DNA of 64,000 nt from Salinicoccus hispanicus (GTDB lineage Bacteria; Bacillota; Bacilli; Staphylococcales; Salinicoccaceae): the NCBI RefSeq assembly GCF_009831115.1, contig NZ_WUUK01000001.1, forward strand, positions 310,001-374,000. The letters are read 5' to 3'. The translations under genes were made by a program, and so were the position numbers. Numbering within the stretch: position 1 is the first letter of the stretch; the number at the start of each line of letters is the position of its first letter. Below the pieces are notes generated by a model that was given only the letters and a program-made list of their open reading frames with translations, had not been told where the DNA came from and did not search any database. Shown piece after piece: positions 1 through 7,468 of the stretch.

Positions 1-59
1 TAGATCTCGATATTTCTGTCATAGCAAAAAAATATTATGCTAAGGACAAGGTAGTCTAC

Positions 60-68
60 TGATATAAT
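60..68 (+). promoter_or_regulatory. extended -10 promoter for the adenylyltransferase gene
   Basis: TGATATAAT is a perfect extended -10 (TGn plus TATAAT). No good -35 is seen at the usual distance. Transcription would start near base 75 and give a leader of about 75 nt before the ATG at 149. Confidence 0.45.
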
Positions 69-148
69 GGTTGAGACAATGAACAGTAAAGTAATACCGC
101 TGGTTTCTGGCATGTTAACTTTTTCTCAGAAAATAGGAGGCGTTCAAA

Positions 149-1021
149 ATGAGAAATGAAGAAGAGATGTTGGAATTGATTTTAACTAAAGCTATGATAA
201 GTGACAATATCCGGCTAGTGGAGATGAATGGCTCTCGAGTAGATTCTTCCCTTAAACCAGATCCTTTTCAAGATTACGATATCGTCTATTATGTTAAAGA
301 CTTGCAGTCTTTTTTAAGAGATCATTCCTGGGTAGACTACTTTGGAGAAAGAATCGTCATGCAGATGCCTGATCAAATGGTAATTCCTTCTGCTGATAAA
401 ACCAGACAGAGCTTTTCTTATCTAATGCTTTTTAAAGACGGTAATCGAATTGACTTGACCCTGACACCTGTAACACTAGCAGAGGAATGTTTAAGAACAA
501 AAGAACCTCGTAAAATCTTATTGGATAAGGACAATAGAATCAAACTGACAAGTATCACACCTGAAGAAACATATCTAATAACTAAACCTGACCAGAAAGC
601 ATTTCACGATTGTTCGAATGAGTTCTGGTGGGTCAGTACATATATTGCCAAGGCGTTATGGCGCGAAGAGCTTATCCTTGCCAAGAGCCTCATGGAAGGG
701 CCAGTAAGAGATATGCTGTTGATCATGTTGAATTGGCATATCGGGATTCGGACAGATTTCGCAGTCAGTACGGGAAAAGGCGGCAAATATATTGAACAGT
801 ATGTTGAGAGCGATGTATGGAAAAAGTTGGTCCTCACTTATCCTGATGGCAACTATGAAAATATTTGGAAAGCATTATTTAATATGTGCAATCTTTTTGA
901 GCAACTATCCATTAACATTGGTCAGGAATTGAATATCGAGTTACCTGATTATCGAAATAATGTACTGGATTATTTAAAACATATTGAGAAGTTGCCAAAG
1001 ATCAGTGAACAGATTTATTGA
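149..1021 (+). CDS. aminoglycoside 6-adenylyltransferase, ANT(6)/AadK type
   Basis: The 290-residue protein matches the length and N-terminal pattern of streptomycin adenylyltransferases (AadE/AadK), which transfer AMP from ATP to the 6-hydroxyl of streptomycin. The nucleotidyltransferase signature is visible: GSR at residues 28-30 followed by FQDYDI at 40-45, with Asp42 and Asp44 as likely metal ligands. The start has a strong AGGAGG ribosome site about 8 bases upstream. The gene stands alone, with no resistance cassette or mobile element next to it, which fits an intrinsic chromosomal gene like B. subtilis aadK. Family assignment is firm; actual streptomycin resistance is inferred. Confidence 0.9.
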   Translation: MRNEEEMLELILTKAMISDNIRLVEMNGSRVDSSLKPDPFQDYDIVYYVKDLQSFLRDHSWVDYFGERIVMQMPDQMVIPSADKTRQSFSYLMLFKDGNRIDLTLTPVTLAEECLRTKEPRKILLDKDNRIKLTSITPEETYLITKPDQKAFHDCSNEFWWVSTYIAKALWREELILAKSLMEGPVRDMLLIMLNWHIGIRTDFAVSTGKGGKYIEQYVESDVWKKLVLTYPDGNYENIWKALFNMCNLFEQLSINIGQELNIELPDYRNNVLDYLKHIEKLPKISEQIY

Positions 1022-1340
1022 TTTGATTTTAGATAAACAAGTGATGATTTTCATCATGGCTTGTGGAGAGAAGATATAATATTTAAGAAGAACTGTCTGA
1101 AAGGGATGAAGTGGACTTGACTATATGTCATCAATCTTATTTTGGCAATGATTTACTGCAAACAGTATAGAATAATCAAGTATGGGGATAGTGCCAAATA
1201 CAATCCACTACTAAGCAGAATGAACAATGTTGATTAAGTCACTATCCTTTTGTCTTTTGCGATATTGATCTGAATCTATTTTTAAATGTAATATATTTGT
1301 TGATTTCTTCTGCTTTATCCTCAATTTTATGTGAAGGATA
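1022..1340. other. intergenic region with a large-loop hairpin
   Basis: No coding sequence is supported. A short imperfect hairpin just after the stop (around 1037-1064, ACAAG/CTTGT with GATGA/TCATC inside) may end the upstream transcript. Further on, GGATAGTG (1186-1193) is the exact complement of CACTATCC (1240-1247), which is followed by a T-rich run; the loop is about 46 bases. This could be a terminator or the 3' end of a small RNA. Confidence 0.3.
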
Positions 1341-1373
1341 AAAAAACAGCTGTTTTCATTTAGAAACAGCTGT
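1341..1373 (-). terminator. rho-independent terminator of the GNAT pair
   Basis: ACAGCTGTTT and AAACAGCTGT form a 10-bp stem. On the minus strand it is followed by six T, placing it about 30 bases after the stop of the leftward acetyltransferase genes. Confidence 0.8.
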
Positions 1374-1405
1374 GAGCGAGAATTATCCAACTTCTTATTG
1401 TTTGT

Positions 1406-1951
1406 TTAAAAGGGCTCTGCATAGAACTCTTCTCTTAACAATCCATAGTAGGCCAGATCATGATATTGACCAAAACGAGCGACGTGCTGTTTTAGAGTGC
1501 CTTCGTATTTCAGTCCTGCTTTCTCCATTATCCTCCAAGATCCAGGATTGGAAGTGAATGATGCTGCAAAAACCTTGTTCAAGCGCAGGTGATTAAATCC
1601 ATAATCCACTAACTTTCTGGCAGCTTCTGTTCCGTATCCTTTACCCCAGTACTCTTTTCCAATCCAATATGCGAGTTCTCCCCGGTCGAAAGGTTCTGAT
1701 AGGTTTAAATTTATAAGCCCAATCAGAAGACTTGTTTCTTTCTCGATAATGCCAAAAGCTGCAACTTTATTATTCTTTTCAGCGCTTAGAATATGCTCAA
1801 TGAATTTTTTTGCCGAACCTTCAGGGTAAGGGTGAGGAATGTTCAAGGTGGACTTGGCCACTTCATAATCACTCGCCAGTTTTTCAATTATTGGTGCATC
1901 ATCGACGGTTAATGATCTAAGCAGTAATCTTTCGGTAATTAACTTTTTCAT
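1406..1951 (-). CDS. GNAT N-acetyltransferase, RimJ/RimL-like
   Basis: The protein (181 residues) is a typical RimJ/RimL-type GNAT acetyltransferase, using acetyl-CoA to acetylate an amino group. It opens with the family-typical ITERLLLR strand, has a central ELAYWIGKEYWGKGYGTEA segment holding the acetyl-CoA P-loop (GKGYG), and ends with the NxxSxxxMEKAGL-like helix. I chose the ATG at 1951 rather than the one 15 bases upstream because a GAGG site lies 7 bases before it. It starts 23 bases after the stop of the next GNAT gene, so the two probably share a transcript ending at the 1341-1373 terminator. The substrate is unknown. Confidence 0.85.
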   Translation of the reverse strand: MKKLITERLLLRSLTVDDAPIIEKLASDYEVAKSTLNIPHPYPEGSAKKFIEHILSAEKNNKVAAFGIIEKETSLLIGLINLNLSEPFDRGELAYWIGKEYWGKGYGTEAARKLVDYGFNHLRLNKVFAASFTSNPGSWRIMEKAGLKYEGTLKQHVARFGQYHDLAYYGLLREEFYAEPF

Positions 1952-1973
1952 ATGAAAATACCTCATATCTGTA

Positions 1974-2471
1974 TCATTTCAAAAGCTTGTAGTAGACATG
2001 ACCGTCCTTGTATTCACCGAACGAGTCCTGTGAATAGGCCGGGACTTCACCAATGAGCTGATAGCCTTCTGATAGATAGAGTGCATTTGCAGGACCGTCT
2101 TTTTCAGTATCCAGCATAAGCAGCCATCTTTGTTCTTCCGTAGCGGCCTGTTCTGCATGCCTTAACAGTGATCTGGCGACGCCTTTCCTCTGAGCATCCG
2201 GATGTGTCATCAGTTTGGCGATCTCCGCTCTATGCTGCCCGTTCTCCTTGTCACTGAGATGGAGCTGTACGGTACCCACAATCTCCTCATCCAATATCGC
2301 AACAAACAGCCGATTATGGTCCGATAGTACACCGGCCCAGTAGTTCATTGCTGTTTCGTGATGCATCGGATGGAAGTAGTTCATCGGTGCACCGGTAGCC
2401 ACAACGTCCTGAAAAAGTCGTGATAATGCTGCCTGGTCATTATGTATTTCTTGTATTTCTCTGATCTGCAT
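1974..2471 (-). CDS. GNAT N-acetyltransferase
   Basis: A 165-residue single-domain GNAT protein. The acetyl-CoA binding segment is visible as MTHPDAQRKGVARSLL, with the R/Q-x-x-G-x-A pattern, followed by the LMLDTEKDGPANALYLSEGY region typical of the C-terminal half. An AAAGGAG site lies 8 bases before the ATG. It is first of a two-gene leftward unit with another GNAT gene, and is divergent from the SDR gene at 2594, with both promoters in the 120-base gap. Substrate not determinable from sequence. Confidence 0.85.
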   Translation of the reverse strand: MQIREIQEIHNDQAALSRLFQDVVATGAPMNYFHPMHHETAMNYWAGVLSDHNRLFVAILDEEIVGTVQLHLSDKENGQHRAEIAKLMTHPDAQRKGVARSLLRHAEQAATEEQRWLLMLDTEKDGPANALYLSEGYQLIGEVPAYSQDSFGEYKDGHVYYKLLK

Positions 2472-2531
2472 CTTGTTCGCTCCTTTCGTCTCTTCCCATT
2501 ATAAAGTAAAAAGATCAACTAAAGAATATCT

Positions 2532-2556
2532 GTTTAGCTTTTCAATGAAGTGGTAT
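2532..2556 (+). promoter_or_regulatory. candidate sigma-B promoter of the SDR gene
   Basis: GTTTAG, 13 bases, TGGTAT: each half differs by one base from the general-stress sigma-B consensus GTTTAA and GGGTAT. It ends 38 bases before the ATG of an SDR resembling B. subtilis general stress protein 39, a known sigma-B target. Confidence 0.5.
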
Positions 2557-2593
2557 GTAGAAGGTAACTTAAAATTATCTAGGAGGCATTTAA

Positions 2594-3472
2594 ATGAGTG
2601 AGCTTGATAAACAGACACTTATGTCTGATGGTGTAAAACCACAGACACAGGATAAGCAGCCCGGAGTGGAAAGTGAAATGACACCTGAGCCGGTATATGA
2701 ACTCGAAAGTCATGTCGGTTCCGGAAAACTGAAGGGGAAAGTGGCACTGGTTACTGGAGGAGATAGCGGCATCGGCAGAGCAGTCGCAATCGGTTATGCG
2801 AAAGAGGGCGCCCACGTTGCGATTGCCTATCTGGATGAGCATGACGATGCTGAAAAGACAAAACAGCGCATCGAACAGGAAGGTGTCAATTGTACGCTTC
2901 ATGCCGGTGATATCGCCGATGAATCATTCTGCTTCAACGTCGTGGAAGAAGTGGTTGAAAAGCATGGCAAGCTGAACATTCTGGTAAATAATGCTGCACG
3001 CCAGGAAGTGAAAGAGAGTGTTGTCGACATCAGTGCAGAACAGCTGAAACGTACGTTTGATGTCAATTTCTTTGCGATGGTGTACTTTACAAAAGCGGCC
3101 ATTCCACATATGGAAGCGGGAGACACTCTGATTTATACCTCTTCCATCAACGCATACGTCGGTAATCCATCACTGATAGATTATACGTCCACTAAAGGTG
3201 CCATTGTCGCGTTTGTCCGTTCCGTAGCACAGGAGCTTGCGAGCAAGGGCATCCGTGTGAACGGTGTTGCGCCAGGCCCAATCTGGACCCCATTGATTCC
3301 AGCGACACTGCCGGAAGATATGCAGGAGTCATTCGGTGTGTCTTCACCGCTTGGACGTCCTGGACAGCCTGCAGATCATGTTGAACCATACGTTCTGCTT
3401 GCATCTGAAGGATCTGCCTATATGACTGGACAGTTCATCCACATCAATGGTGGCATGTACACATCCTCATAA
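2594..3472 (+). CDS. SDR family oxidoreductase, general-stress-protein-39-like
   Basis: A 292-residue short-chain dehydrogenase/reductase of the YdaD/YhxC/YhdF group, which carries an N-terminal extension of about 45 residues before the Rossmann fold. Seen directly: cofactor loop TGGDSGIG (54-61), NNAA in the central strand, and the catalytic pair Tyr197 and Lys201 in YTSTK. The ribosome site AGGAGG is 7 bases upstream of ATG. A terminator follows 30 bases downstream, so it is monocistronic. The sigma-B-like promoter suggests induction by salt, heat or ethanol stress. Substrate unknown; the family usually uses NAD(P)H on aldehydes or sugars. Confidence 0.88.
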   Translation: MSELDKQTLMSDGVKPQTQDKQPGVESEMTPEPVYELESHVGSGKLKGKVALVTGGDSGIGRAVAIGYAKEGAHVAIAYLDEHDDAEKTKQRIEQEGVNCTLHAGDIADESFCFNVVEEVVEKHGKLNILVNNAARQEVKESVVDISAEQLKRTFDVNFFAMVYFTKAAIPHMEAGDTLIYTSSINAYVGNPSLIDYTSTKGAIVAFVRSVAQELASKGIRVNGVAPGPIWTPLIPATLPEDMQESFGVSSPLGRPGQPADHVEPYVLLASEGSAYMTGQFIHINGGMYTSS

Positions 3473-3505
3473 TCAATGTCAGTAGAATAATAAGTGTGAA
3501 TTACA

Positions 3506-3545
3506 CCTGCAGAAAAGTGAAATATAGACTTTTCTGCAGGTTTTA
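3506..3545 (+). terminator. terminator after the SDR gene
   Basis: CCTGCAGAAAAGT pairs with ACTTTTCTGCAGG (13-bp stem, 9-base loop) followed by TTTT. It separates the SDR gene from the epimerase gene that starts 27 bases later. Confidence 0.85.
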
Positions 3546-3571
3546 TCATTTGATTTAGGAGGAATATCCAT

Positions 3572-4771
3572 ATGAAGCATTCTAACGGGGAAGCCATAGA
3601 CTTCAGAAGCGAAGCGGATTTGAAAGAGCAGGTATTCAAAATTCTCAACTTCTACTATCCTGCATGCATCGATCATGAAAAAGGCGGCTATATCAATGGA
3701 TTCCTGGATGACGGATCAATCAACGATACGACGACAAAGCATCTGGTGGCGACGAACCGCTACATTTATATTTTCAGTATCGGTGCCATCCTCGGTGGAC
3801 CCGACTGGTGTCTCGAATCCGCAAGGCACGGTATCCATTTCCTGAATGAACATCATCTGGATCATGAAAATAATGGCTACTTCTTCGAATTGAATGGCAA
3901 CGAAGTGGAGAACGATTCAAAGATGGCCTACGGTCATGCCTTTACATTGCTTGCTTCAGCAATTGCGTATGAAGCGGGTATCGAAGAAGCGAAAGACGTG
4001 GTGGATAATGTATATGATGTACTGGAGACGCACTTCTGGGATCAGGAACATGCCCTTTACAAGGATGAGTGGGATGCTGAATGGACGTCACTGTCCTCCT
4101 ACCGCGGACAGAATCCGAACATGCATCTATGTGAAGCCATGCTGACGGCATATGAAGCGACTGACGACCAGAAATACCTGGATCGCGCGTATACTTTGGC
4201 GGACTCTGTAACACAAAAATTGGCGGGGCGTTCCGGTGGTATGGTCTGGGAGAACTACACACCGGACTGGCAGCCGGACTATGAGTTCAATAAGAACAAT
4301 ACAAAGGCTGAATTCCGTCCGTATGGCTTTGTTCCCGGACATCAGCTCGAGTGGAGCAAGCTTCTGATGTGGCTCGATCGCCATAGGTCTGAAGACTGGA
4401 TGCTCGAGACATCCGAAGATCTTTTCCGGAAAGGATGGGAACTGGGACACGATTCCGAGCATGGCGGCATTCTTTTTGCACTCTCGCCACAAAAGGAAGT
4501 CATCGACGATGACAAGAACTACTGGGTGATGGCAGAAGCCATCTCTGCGGCTTCTCTTCTGGCTGCAAAGACAGACAACAGTTTCTATTGGAATATCTAC
4601 GACCAGCTGTGCCAGTATTCATCTGAACACCTGATGGATCACGAACACGGCGGCTGGTACAAATTGCTGAATAGGGTAAATGAACCTTATAGTGATGTAA
4701 AAACATCACCCCCTAAAACAGACTATCATCCAGTGGCGGCGTACTACCAGTCGATACTGGCGTTCAGCTGA
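3572..4771 (+). CDS. AGE-family sugar epimerase/isomerase
   Basis: The 399-residue protein belongs to the N-acylglucosamine 2-epimerase (AGE) superfamily, which includes mannose isomerases and cellobiose 2-epimerases. These are cytosolic (alpha/alpha)6 barrels that interconvert C2 epimers or aldose and ketose. The family block RPYGFVPGHQLEWSKLL near residue 250 carries the conserved active-site His, and a second conserved His-rich block, DHEHGGWY, lies near residue 352. AGGAGG is 9 bases before the ATG. The gene stands between two strong terminators and is monocistronic. Which sugar it acts on cannot be told. Confidence 0.85.
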   Translation: MKHSNGEAIDFRSEADLKEQVFKILNFYYPACIDHEKGGYINGFLDDGSINDTTTKHLVATNRYIYIFSIGAILGGPDWCLESARHGIHFLNEHHLDHENNGYFFELNGNEVENDSKMAYGHAFTLLASAIAYEAGIEEAKDVVDNVYDVLETHFWDQEHALYKDEWDAEWTSLSSYRGQNPNMHLCEAMLTAYEATDDQKYLDRAYTLADSVTQKLAGRSGGMVWENYTPDWQPDYEFNKNNTKAEFRPYGFVPGHQLEWSKLLMWLDRHRSEDWMLETSEDLFRKGWELGHDSEHGGILFALSPQKEVIDDDKNYWVMAEAISAASLLAAKTDNSFYWNIYDQLCQYSSEHLMDHEHGGWYKLLNRVNEPYSDVKTSPPKTDYHPVAAYYQSILAFS

Positions 4772-4804
4772 TCCTCAAAGTACAGTTTCAAGCAAAAGAA
4801 ATAC

Positions 4805-4855
4805 GCCCTCCAAAGTAGACACTTGAAAAAGTGAAGACTTTGAAGGGCTTTTTTT
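4805..4855 (+). terminator. terminator after the epimerase gene
   Basis: GCCCTCCAAAGT and ACTTTGAAGGGC form an 11-pair stem with one mismatch, followed by seven T. The remaining 160 bases to the next gene hold nothing recognisable. Confidence 0.8.
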
Positions 4856-5021
4856 AGTGATATGAGTCCAAGATTCTCTTAATGGTTATGCACTGCTTCA
4901 GTCGCTATATCCACTGTGCCATATTTCTACAAAGTTTCATCCAGGGTAGCAACTTATGTTAATGTCCTTTTACTTAAGGAACAGGCCATTTTATTATTTC
5001 TTCAAAAGCAGAGAGTTTTTA

Positions 5022-6911
5022 CTATCTTCCGTCTGTAGAATTATAGAAAGTCGGGTCATCAGGAGGTTCGACAGATGTTTCTGTTGCTGCCTCTGAATCA
5101 TCCTCCTCAGGAACATCGGCAGCACCTGCTGTTCCAATTTCTCTATCTTCATCCCATATACCTCGAGGGTCAATTAAAGTAATATACTGCCAGGCTGTGG
5201 AGGCTACCGCAGGCCATACATGTAGTTTATAAGGGAGAGGGGCATAACCTTGATTGGTATAGGCCAAGCCGCCTTCTGGATCCGCATTCTGCATGGCGAA
5301 CATTGAATCTACTAAATGACTGACGTCTTTCCCTTGTCGCATGAATAGGTTGATGACACCCCAGGTGCCTTCCGTCCAGACGACATCTGGAGCACCGGGA
5401 TAACCTGCACCATAAGGCTTGTAGCCGAAAAGTGGGGCAGAGGTCTGATAGGACATATTATATGAATTCGCGTCACTGCTCAACGACATGGATGCATTAT
5501 TGACTTCGAACTGGTCAATATAGGCGGTTGCTGTTTCGGATAGATCATATCGTCCTATCGCTTCAAGGAATATTGCACCCCATGAATTGGTGTCCAGTGC
5601 AGCTGCCGGATCGCCGATGCCCTGGTTGAATCGCTGTTCCCCGTGGTTCCAATGATGATTCAATAAAGCATTTTGAATTTCATTTGCCGTGTTCATATAG
5701 TTTTCATTTCCAGTAAGATAACCAAGATTTCTGAAAAAGAAGTAAGCATCGATGTTGTGTTCAGTGGAATACCATCCAACATCTGGTCCACCCTTGATGC
5801 TTCCAGTACTCGGATCCTGCTGTGTCAGCAAGTAATCGGCAATACGAGTCGCCAGTCCCCTGTACGAGGCATCTCCGAAAGTCTCTTCGTATTTAATGAC
5901 AGCGTCTCCGACCCATGCGATTGAACCACTTCTTTTTGTTGTATCCAGTGGCCCCGAGTAGATATCATAGGAAAAGGCCAGAGAGCCATCTGGATTCTGC
6001 AACTGTGTGAGTGAAGACAGTATGCCAGAGGCTCTGCCATAGTCTCCTGCCATGGAAAAGGCCATGACCGCCAAAGCATCATCGTAGATCCAGCTTCTGC
6101 TGTCTATGCCTGATGTATTGTCGGGGTCATCCATCGGCACGTGATAGGAGCGGATCAATTGGTATTTAGGCAGTGCCGTTGTTCCGAATACTTTTTCATC
6201 TGCAACCCGAACAACTCTCGCAATCTTTTCACCTGCATTGACACCATAGAAAACACCATTTTCCCGGTTATTCGATAGCGCTTCGGTTGAGAAGTTCCCG
6301 TTCATCTCGATTGGGACTTTTGCCTGAAGGTATGGCATATCCGATATCGAGTAGATCCATACTTCATATTCATTGATGATTTGTTCCTTAGGATTCGAAT
6401 CTGCGTAAGCAATAATTGTGTTTTCAGAGTCAACAAGCACAATAGTCGGGATACCGTTGATTCTCAGCTTACCTGTATTCCAAGTGCCATCCTTCTTCAA
6501 TCCAACTCTGGCTATCTCATAATCTATGTCCGTCTTATCATAGACAACGACTGAATAGTTTTCTGGCGACTCGACATTTGTCCAAACACCACTTAGTTTT
6601 CCTCTATAGCCAGTACTATAGTTCTGATTAGTCCGAATGAGTGGGACGTCCTCTGACATATAATTAGGCAAAGAAGGTAAATCGATAGTACCTGCAACGT
6701 GTCCCGTGTAATCGTAACTATAATTTTGCGCAAGTGACAACTGTACCGGATAAGAGGGTGGATCCGTCTGTTTCTGCAGCCAAGCAAGAGATTTGTAAAG
6801 ATTACTTTCACTCGCAGAAGCTGCAGGTAGTGTATAAACAGGTAATAAAGACATCAGCAAGGTGAAGATTGGAATGGCAATGATGAATCTCTTCTTTATT
6901 TTTATTGTCAT
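5022..6911 (-). CDS. secreted alpha/alpha-toroid glycosidase-like protein
   Basis: About 629 residues. The N-terminus is a Sec signal peptide: KIKKR, a hydrophobic stretch, then cleavage probably after ASA near residue 35. The next 180 or so residues are Tyr/Asn-rich and predicted beta, perhaps a carbohydrate-binding module. Residues 280-590 carry Gly/Trp-containing helical repeats (SGSIAWVGDAVIKYEETFG, WYSTEHNIDAYFFFRNLGYL, NSWGAIFLEAIGRYDL, WTEGTWGVINLF) typical of six-hairpin toroid hydrolases and lyases. The acidic, Pro-rich tail has no LPXTG motif. The ATG at 6911 is preferred over one 15 bases upstream because AGGAGT is 7 bases before it. No sugar genes adjoin it, so a polysaccharide substrate is only inferred. 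Confidence 0.7.
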   Translation of the reverse strand: MTIKIKKRFIIAIPIFTLLMSLLPVYTLPAASASESNLYKSLAWLQKQTDPPSYPVQLSLAQNYSYDYTGHVAGTIDLPSLPNYMSEDVPLIRTNQNYSTGYRGKLSGVWTNVESPENYSVVVYDKTDIDYEIARVGLKKDGTWNTGKLRINGIPTIVLVDSENTIIAYADSNPKEQIINEYEVWIYSISDMPYLQAKVPIEMNGNFSTEALSNNRENGVFYGVNAGEKIARVVRVADEKVFGTTALPKYQLIRSYHVPMDDPDNTSGIDSRSWIYDDALAVMAFSMAGDYGRASGILSSLTQLQNPDGSLAFSYDIYSGPLDTTKRSGSIAWVGDAVIKYEETFGDASYRGLATRIADYLLTQQDPSTGSIKGGPDVGWYSTEHNIDAYFFFRNLGYLTGNENYMNTANEIQNALLNHHWNHGEQRFNQGIGDPAAALDTNSWGAIFLEAIGRYDLSETATAYIDQFEVNNASMSLSSDANSYNMSYQTSAPLFGYKPYGAGYPGAPDVVWTEGTWGVINLFMRQGKDVSHLVDSMFAMQNADPEGGLAYTNQGYAPLPYKLHVWPAVASTAWQYITLIDPRGIWDEDREIGTAGAADVPEEDDSEAATETSVEPPDDPTFYNSTDGR

Positions 6912-7468
6912 GTACGTACTCCTCATTTAAGTTTTGACCTCTTAAATTATATACATTTTACATGAAAAAGGGGTAGGTTAATATATTTATTTAATAAATT
7001 TTTCTAAAAATAAAAATTTTGGAAGTTGATGTTTTTTTTTAGGAGGTTAATCTGAGTGGCTGAATTTTGATTTCCTGTATTTACTCTTGTAAAAATAATA
7101 TTGATCACCATTAGTTTTGCTTAGTTATATTACAATAAGGTAGTAGTGCGCATTCTGTCATTAAATCTGTAGTACAAAAACTCAACTACTTTTATCAATA
7201 ATGTACTTAGATAATTATACGTATTTTTGTACTTAAAAGCTTTATCAATGCCACAGACAATCTAGCTGCCTAAAATGGTTCAATAAACGGTCGTTATTTA
7301 GAACATTACTTATCTTTCTAAAATAACAGTGATTCCCAAAAAAATACTATTTTTATTGAGTTAAAGTAAGTACGTAACTAATATAAATATGTTATATTAA
7401 AAATAGATTATTCAGTATTTTCTATATAATTTTTGACAATAGTAATTTGTAAAGGGGTAGGGAGAGTA
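6912..7468. other. AT-rich intergenic region at the left edge of an island
   Basis: Over 500 bases with no supported gene. Base composition drops sharply compared with the flanking genes and stays low through the PHP-ATPase gene. A TATAAT at 7425-7430 is a possible -10 for the downstream gene but has no clear -35. Confidence 0.4.

Noticed and set aside
7425-7439. TTGACA at 7434-7439 as a -35 for the PHP-ATPase gene
   Set aside because: It lies too close to the ATG at 7469 to leave room for a -10 and a leader; the TATAAT just upstream of it is the better, though weak, candidate.
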